Below are positions 57,511-64,000 of a stretch of DNA of 64,000 bases, in pieces. Each line of letters starts with the position of its first letter. Positions within the stretch are counted from its first letter, which is position 1. Under the pieces are notes generated by a model. That model was not told the DNA's origin. It ran no database searches and saw only the letters and a list, made by a program, of their open reading frames with translations. Source of the stretch: Fagopyrum homotropicum. Lineage: Eukaryota > Streptophyta > Magnoliopsida > Caryophyllales > Polygonaceae. The position numbers were made by a program, and so were the translations under genes. Location: positions 25,447,501 to 25,511,500 of the forward strand of contig BSWB01000001.1 of the NCBI GenBank assembly GCA_033239125.1, given 5' to 3'.

Positions 57511-60384
57511 TGTAACACCCCGAATCCGCGGGACTCGGAGCGCTACGGGTTGGGACCTCACAATGGGTCCCGACCCTTAGCTTGACAACAATTTAACCAG
57601 ATCTTACAACAAGGCACAAATAAAGGCCAAAACTTAAAAACATTTTTATGCAATGAAAGAAAACCCGAAAGAAACAATAAAAGACTTCAGCCGATATACA
57701 ACACCAAGGGCTAAATGCCACCACGCAATATACAATATACATGGATAATATACAAACTCGACTCTCACCAAAACCCACTCCTAAAATGTACGGAACCCCG
57801 GCTGTACACTCTTCCGGATCTCTCGGCCGCATTCCTAACCTGCAAGGCAATCTACAACAATCGGTATAAAACCGTTAGCTCATATTCGAAGCATTAGAAT
57901 TAATGAAAAGGCACATACACAAGTAATATCATCACAAACATACAACATGCATAAAATCACACCAATCCGGTTTATTATTTTTATTATTATTAAGTCATAT
58001 CCCGTTCTAATTCAACTTAGGTTGTGACACGAGAGTCACCGAAACTCGCCTCGGTCCCTACTTACCGGCATGGAATGGTACTGATGCATCCGACCGTCTA
58101 CCAGCACGGGATAGTCGCCGAGAACCTCCTAGCTCTCGCGGGAACTAGGCAAGTTGTCACCGCCCGTTATCATACACTTGGGCCAAAATAATATAAAGGT
58201 CGGTAATCCTAGTTCCAGTTTAGTTGTTATAAACAGTAAACAATCAACACACACCACCAAACACACATCAATGCTAATACAAGGAATACGAGCTAAGTAA
58301 GTCCGGAGACTTACCTCGTCACCACACTCAACTCACAACACTCTCGCTTCCCTAGGGAGGAAGCCCATAACCTGCTCACAAGAAGATAACTATATCAACA
58401 ACAACCCACTCACAATAGAAGTCTTAGACTTCTATACAAATGATCTACGCAAGACCATTTGACTTTCAATTCTAGGACCACATCCTAGAATCCCTCATGC
58501 TCACACCACACTCAACAGAAGCTAGAAGTCCTAAGACTTCTAAACCCTCGGATCTCGCAAGATCATAACTCACAACACCACTAGGATAACATGCTTAGTC
58601 CCCACGATCGCAATGCTAACAACACTATGCTAGGATACACATATCCTAGCCCATAATCTCAACAACCATAGGCTCACAACTATAAACTTACAATCTCAAC
58701 CTCAACAATCATTCAACCTCAACCCCTAAATTCTCACAAGCTCAACATACAACTTAAAGCCATAAACAACCTCACAATATAATATCAACTCCTCAAGCCT
58801 TACAACATTTTACAATCCACAAAACTCGCCTAAGGTCCATAACCACTACTTGGTATTCCCTCTAAGTTATGCTAGATCCATCCTAGCATGATACTACTAC
58901 TACTACTACTAAACATAACTAGATTGAGAAAGGTACTCACTCGGGGTCAAAGGTGGAAGTCAATCGATGAATGTCGAATGCGGATTCGATGGCCTTTATC
59001 GGGGCGCTTCCGAACCTAACACAAACACTAAACAAATTTAGCTTATACGCTAAATTTGAACGGAATATATAACTTATATAAAATCTAAGGTAAAACTTGT
59101 TTTCAAAACCAAGATTAAAACCGCTTAAATACTTTCCGGGATGAATTGTACAATTATAAACACATGGGTCATAATATATAACAAATATAAACTATAAGAA
59201 TAAAATCCGTTATAAAACTTTGGTTGGAAGTCCGTAAAAACATTCCGGTAAACTCATGAAGTTTCACAAACTTGGGATATATTTCGTAGATAAAACCTTT
59301 ATTAAAATCTATAAATATACAAATCGGGGGCACTTTTGCAACTTCACAAAAGTTGGGTCAAATCTCCAATTTAAATTATGGGTTAAACTATGTAATATGT
59401 TTCTGCAGGGTATAAAAGTTCATTTCAAAAGAATCGGGGTTCACAACAGCAATTATCCAACAATTGGGTACAAGATGCAAATAACTGAGAAGAGAGGGGA
59501 AAATTTACAATTAACCCCAAAACACCTTCTTCTTCGTTTCCTGTTGAACGCGACAGAGGGAAAAAAAAGAATGGGGAAGGGATCCGGCGACTTGCACAGG
59601 CGAAGGGAAGGTGGCCGGCGTCGGTGCAGGCGGAGGAAGGCGCGGCGGCGCACGGCGGTCCAAAGCTTGGTACCGGCGGCCTCCGGCGATAGGCGAAAAC
59701 AGAGAGAAGGGGAAGACGGGGGAAGCGGCTGCAGATCCGTCTCCGGTGGTGCGGCTCGACAGAAATCCCGCAAAGAAGGAGGGCTAGAGTTGACTGTTGC
59801 ACCCGGGGACGACTCAGTAGCGGCCCGGCTCACTAGTGGTGGCGACAAGGGCAAGCATGAGAGGTGGTTTCCAGGCTAGAGAAGTTGAGGAGAGGAGGTG
59901 GTGGAGTGAGGCTACAGCAAAAGGGAGATTGGAAACAGAGAGTTGGCAAGGGGGAGAGAGTCGGGTAATGAGGGCTCCACTACACCAGGGTTAACGAGGG
60001 GTCGGCCGGGCTGCAGGGCTAGAGCAGAGGTAGGTTGGGCGGCAACGTGAAGCAGGAGGTTTTCTCCTTCAACTTTTCGGGGAGAGGGAAAGACCGAGCA
60101 AGGTCAAAGAGGAAAAAAATAAATAAATAAATAAATAAATAAAGGACAAAAGTGAATCCGATCCAAATGCGTTCGAAACGGGATTTCCGAATCGTGAGAA
60201 CTTTCATTTTTTTTATTTTGAAAATAATAAAACGTATATACGAGAACGTATCCAAAATATAAATATAATCGAAAAAGATAAATTACACCAAAAACATACT
60301 ATTAAAATATATACAAGCCAATAAAATATCGATAGAAAAAGGAAAGTAAATATCGAAAACGCACCCAATAAACGGGGCATTACA
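57511..60384 (-). repeat. 3' LTR of the family B element
   Basis: 2,874 bp. Hairpin i is at 58416-58434, hairpin ii at 58297-58314, and the predicted intron at 57840-58314 (475 nt). The GC-rich leader at 59560-60070 produces a 207-codon plus frame (59256-59879) and minus frames (59425-59854), all low-complexity and unrelated to known proteins. Simple repeats: ACT run near 58890-58910 and AAAT run at 60117-60142. Confidence 0.9.
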
Positions 60385-60422
60385 TTAGATCCCCCTAAAA
60401 ACAAGTTTCGGGGACGAAACTT
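60385..60422 (-). promoter_or_regulatory. Polypurine tract and pre-PPT palindrome
   Basis: The minus strand reads TTTTTAGGGGGATCTAA next to the LTR, preceded by AAGTTTCGTCCCCGAAACTT (60402-60421). This is the same arrangement as at 11630-11666 and orients the element. Confidence 0.85.
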
Positions 60423-63400
60423 GCTATGCATCGAGTTTCTCAGTCCCTAAGGCAGAGGTATGAACTCTCACGCTAAAAAGGCTGAAACCATCTAATCTAT
60501 CTACACAAATTACTTGAACTACCATTGCGATATCGGGTCATAAAGCACATTCCCACACAGGCACAAACTACAATTAATATCATACGTGCACATAACACAG
60601 CTAAGGGAAGAACTAGGTCTAACCCATCGATTCTATCGAAGCTTTTAACTCGGCGTAAACTCAACAAAAGATATAATTGTCCGTCTTCTAGTTAGCCCCA
60701 TCGGTTCCTCGCTTGCCAATAGATCCTCATAATTGGAACACATGAAACACTAGGTGAACACCCTCTACTCTCGGCGGCCACGCCAACCGGCAAACCACTT
60801 TCCCACTCGCGCTAAGATCTCATAAAGGTCCGATATATCGGACCTCAATTTCCTTCTCGGGTCTTTCTCAATGCAACATTTTCCTTATTTTTCTTCTTTG
60901 CTTGTCTCTAATCAAAGAAGATCGAACTTCCAATTTACACCGTTGACTTTGGTTCTTGTCAAACCAAACTTTGATGTTACGTTTCCTCAATTCTTGTTGC
61001 AAGTTACTAGTAATGACGGACGTAATTTACTTCACATTGCTTCTACTCACGAAACACGTATGCTATTACTTTTACATCGTTGCTCAATACCCAATCAAGA
61101 CCTTATCTTGGAGAATCACTTGTTCACTTCAAACCCATATTACCTCATGGTAAATCAAAACAGTTGCACCAATGAATCTCCTCTTAACTCTCAACAACTC
61201 CATTGTCAATTTTTTTTTTGTCCCACACAAAACTTCATTGTCATCCGGATTAGGTTAGCCATAGATGGTTTTACTTTGGAGAATCTCTCCACAATCCGGT
61301 AATGACCAACACATCCGAGAAAACTTGTAGCTCCTTCCACATCCTCCGGGGGTTGTCATCCCGAGACAACTTGTCATGAAACTTCTCTCTTCTTTGAGAG
61401 TAGACCAAAATATCTTATTCGGAGCATTAGTAAGCCCCTATGGAATCACTACATCTCGTAGTCCCCATGGTTTGCCCGGAATGCCGTGTTTGTAATTTCC
61501 GAGTCCCCAATTCTCAATTGGCGGCAATCAGACCTTAATCATTCTTAGAAGATACTATCGACTCTTGCAACCGGTCGAGTAGATCGATGCACAGACGGAG
61601 ATAACTGTCTCACTTTTCGCAAACTGGTGTTCTCCAAAACAATTTCAAATCAAGAGTTTAAGATAACATTTGAAGTTCTTCATAGCATTTCACTAATTCT
61701 AATGAAATCTTATCACTAAGTTCTTGCAATTCCTCCTTCACTTGCTTCCTCAACTCATGTCTCTACACAAGTGTTATTTCATACGGTGCCTTAGACATCG
61801 GAATTGAATCAAGCTCGACCTTAGTGGAAAATTCCACATTCTGACGTATTGGAATCCGTGATATCTCAGGTTTCCCCTTTTCACTTCCCGTCACATATCG
61901 TAATAACCTACACAATCTTGTCTTATCACTTTACAAGTGGTCATGATACTAATGATCTACCTCGATCTGTTGGGGTGACGTCCTCTAAATACGTGCATTG
62001 TTCCATTTTTAGCAACAATGTTTACCGTCTTCTTTCCGAGATCCTTCATCTCTTGAACTCGAGAGACTAGATCGAGCCTTCTGACTCTTGTAGCCTTATT
62101 AAGTATTCCTTTATCTTAATTTCATTATCCCTCCTTGATGACATGATTGTAACAATCTTCTAAGGTTTCTCACTTATGTGCAGCCATAAGGGTCCAAACT
62201 GCATGACTTAACCGTGCTTCATAGCAATTGATCTTATCTTCTTCGCTTTCCATGACATCCCAACATATTGAAGGAGCTCTTCGTCTTCTACATAAGCTTT
62301 CACCAGACATCCTTTCTTCAAGTAGGCATAGAAATTTACACTTCATTTTCTTATGTAACGTCAAACCGACCGTAGAGGCTCTAACCTCAACCTTTCATGT
62401 ACTCCTTGTACATCGCATATTGATATCAAACTTCAAAACCTTAGTCTTCTCTTACTCTTGTTGGTCACCCTATGCACTTCTTGATATTCCGTGAGCAACT
62501 TAGCTTCACAACTGTGACAGTATGCCTTTAGGATGAATTCCCCAACCACAACTCTGGAAGATCCACTCATGACTCCACCGAGCACTAACATCATAACCCT
62601 AAGCTTGTAGTGTTGCCCCCAGATTCCTCCTTTTCACGCCATAGCCACCATGGCCCTTCCGTATGAGTTTGAAACATCTGACTCAAATTTTCTCGCAAAA
62701 ATATACCATCCATTTCATTAGAACGAACATACAATGCATCCTCTTATAATACTCGCGTCTACGCACCACAAACAATGAAAACCTCACCTTCCTCTCGATC
62801 TAGTAGTTCCCTTTACCATGATCAAACCTTAAAACTTCTAATCCGGGTCGTTATCCTATACGCCGTTCTCATGACTTAGAAGGTCACAAAGGGTCATCTC
62901 CATCCTCCCCTTTGTAACAGCTACTTGCTTGAACTCATTCAACATTATTTGATTTACGACAAATGCACTTCCGTTGACGTACTTCCTTACCATTGACATT
63001 GATCCACCGTGAATACTTTTAAGTTCTTGTTGTCGATCCTCTATATGCCCATAGTCTTGTTTACTCATCCCCTCTTCACTCAGCAATAGACAACCCGCAC
63101 ACGTGCGTTCTTGGCTGTCACCAATTAACTTATAACCGACCTTCTCCCATGTCAATAACTTACCATTCTTCTTACCCTCCATATTATCATTCTCTTGAAA
63201 GCTACTCTCCTCGAGGTACTCTACCTTAAACTCCACTAGTTCCTTCTTCATTCCATGCTTCCTCTTCTTTATAAGGTAACTATATCTTCTTTGCCTTGTT
63301 GTTTCATATAACTCCCTTTCATAGGCTTAACCATTCTTCCTTGTTGTTTCATATATCTTCTTGGTTGATATTTTAAGTCTCTCGATCAAAGCTCTTCGTT

Positions 63401-64000
63401 TCGTCTTTCATCTTCTTGGGATCATCATTAATACACATTTCCTCCTTGGCGTTGCTTAGTCTTATCATCAAAACAGACACCAGTCAACACCACGTGAACC
63501 CCCACCATGCCCTTCTTCTCATAACTCTAGTAATGTTGACACTTCACTTATTGATACTTCGTAAGCTTACGGTATCTTAAATCTTTTGTGATTGGTTCAT
63601 TCACGTCTCTCATCTCAACTCCCATGCCTAGGAGCGCCTAGGGAAAAATTTTACTTCTTAATGGAATACCACCTATAACCTTGTTGGAACATATCCATCT
63701 TCTCCTCGATTCGCATCTTTAGTTGTCCACGCGTCTTCTTGAAGACTTAAGTTCGTTATCTCAATTGGTCTCGTCATCGTACAATCACGGTTTCTTATAA
63801 CCACTTATACGCCTTAACGTTGCTCTCTTTACTTGTAGTGCTTCCATCTCAAATTATCTTAAGTTGACTCAAAGTTCCCTTTTATTTGTTCGTCATTGCC
63901 GCTAATGTCCTCTTTATCCTTCAAATGGTTTTTTTTTTGACGTTCCCAAAGGAGTCCGATGAATTGCCAAGGTGTTCGCCAGAACGTGATGCTCAACTCG
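60423..64000 (-). pseudogene. Degraded gypsy interior (pol remnants)
   Basis: Minus-strand traces of pol remain. One, around 60760-60870, reads DLYEILARVGK and FAGWRGRR, then VFHVF in shifted frames, like the region before the chromodomain. Another, at about 61420-61470, reads GLTNAPNKIF, an RT motif with a stop two residues upstream. No long frame survives. A 131-codon minus frame at 62856-63251 (ELVEFKVEYLEESS, GGSMSMVRKYVNGSA) is the longest and unrecognised; it may be a pol or gag relic. The 143-codon plus frame at 60871-61302 is on the wrong strand. Confidence 0.65.

Larger units (their letters stand above)
55980..64000. repeat. Tandem array monomer, copy 3 (interrupted, partial)
   Basis: The monomer is visible to 57510 and then interrupted by an LTR element that runs past the window. 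It lacks the MULE (flanks joined near 57160) and the solo LTR of copy 2 (joined near 57128). Whether it resumes beyond 64000 cannot be seen. Confidence 0.85.
57511..64000 (-). mobile_element. Gypsy-type LTR retrotransposon, minus, truncated by window end (family B)
   Basis: The 3' LTR (57511-60384) is followed on plus by a polypurine tract and at least 3.6 kb of interior with degraded pol. Element sense is minus. The 5' LTR, primer-binding site and second acttt lie beyond 64000. The LTR matches the solo LTRs at 14514 and 51447, so this is the only family B member here with internal sequence. Confidence 0.88.

Noticed and set aside
59256..59879. 207-codon plus frame, the longest in the window
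   Set aside because: Antisense to an LTR leader, Arg/Gly-rich low complexity, no equivalent frame in the sister LTRs.
60871..61302. 143-codon plus frame
   Set aside because: It lies opposite a degraded gypsy pol on the minus strand and has no recognisable domain.

Overview
The window is plant nuclear DNA, most likely from a eudicot: AT-rich, with split plant-type exons, and made almost entirely of transposable elements. I see no intact host gene and no RNA gene. Every host-gene match (dynamin-like ARC5/DRP5B, plastid type I signal peptidase, Ran GTPase) is a broken exon carried inside a DNA transposon. The organism cannot be named from the sequence.

The main structure is a tandem array. After removing elements found in only one copy, the monomer is about 12.75 kb: 12,760 bp from copy 1 to copy 2 and 12,750 bp from copy 2 to copy 3. 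Copy 1 runs 3331-37382, copy 2 37383-55979, and copy 3 from 55980 until an LTR element interrupts it at 57510. Each monomer holds, in order: one arm of an inverted duplication of an unrecognised gene 5' end; AT-rich filler; a cluster of LTR fragments; a deleted gypsy pol pseudogene; an old solo LTR; a LINE fragment; more AT-rich filler; and the other arm of the inverted duplication. About 1.2% divergence by eye between copies 1 and 2 (11 substitutions in 939 bp) makes the duplication fairly recent.

The copies differ mainly by later insertions, and sibling copies usually preserve the empty site. Copy 1 has the right end of a CACTA element (1-3330), a Pack-MULE carrying Ran exons (4516-6683, 9-bp target duplication), a 1-kb foldback element (7254-8274, 9-bp duplication), a 12.8-kb gypsy element with near-identical LTRs (9058-21863, minus) holding a nested solo LTR (14514-17580), and solo LTRs at 24780-28169 and 33641-35514. 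Copy 2 has solo LTRs at 38534-41489 and 51447-54327. Copy 3 has an LTR element starting at 57511 and running off the window. All the LTR insertions whose two ends are visible have 5-bp target duplications.

The most unusual signal is shared by LTRs that otherwise differ. Each has, in element sense, a hairpin of the form TAGAAGTC-loop-GACTTCTA. About 100 nt downstream comes a second hairpin whose stem contains a consensus 5' splice site (GTAAGT). A conserved 3' splice-like site follows, bounding a predicted intron of 451-476 nt in all ten LTR copies or fragments seen. This may be a regulated intron inside the LTR and I do not know it as a described feature. A second structure worth testing is the inverted duplication of a gene 5' end in each monomer, which could yield long hairpin RNA.
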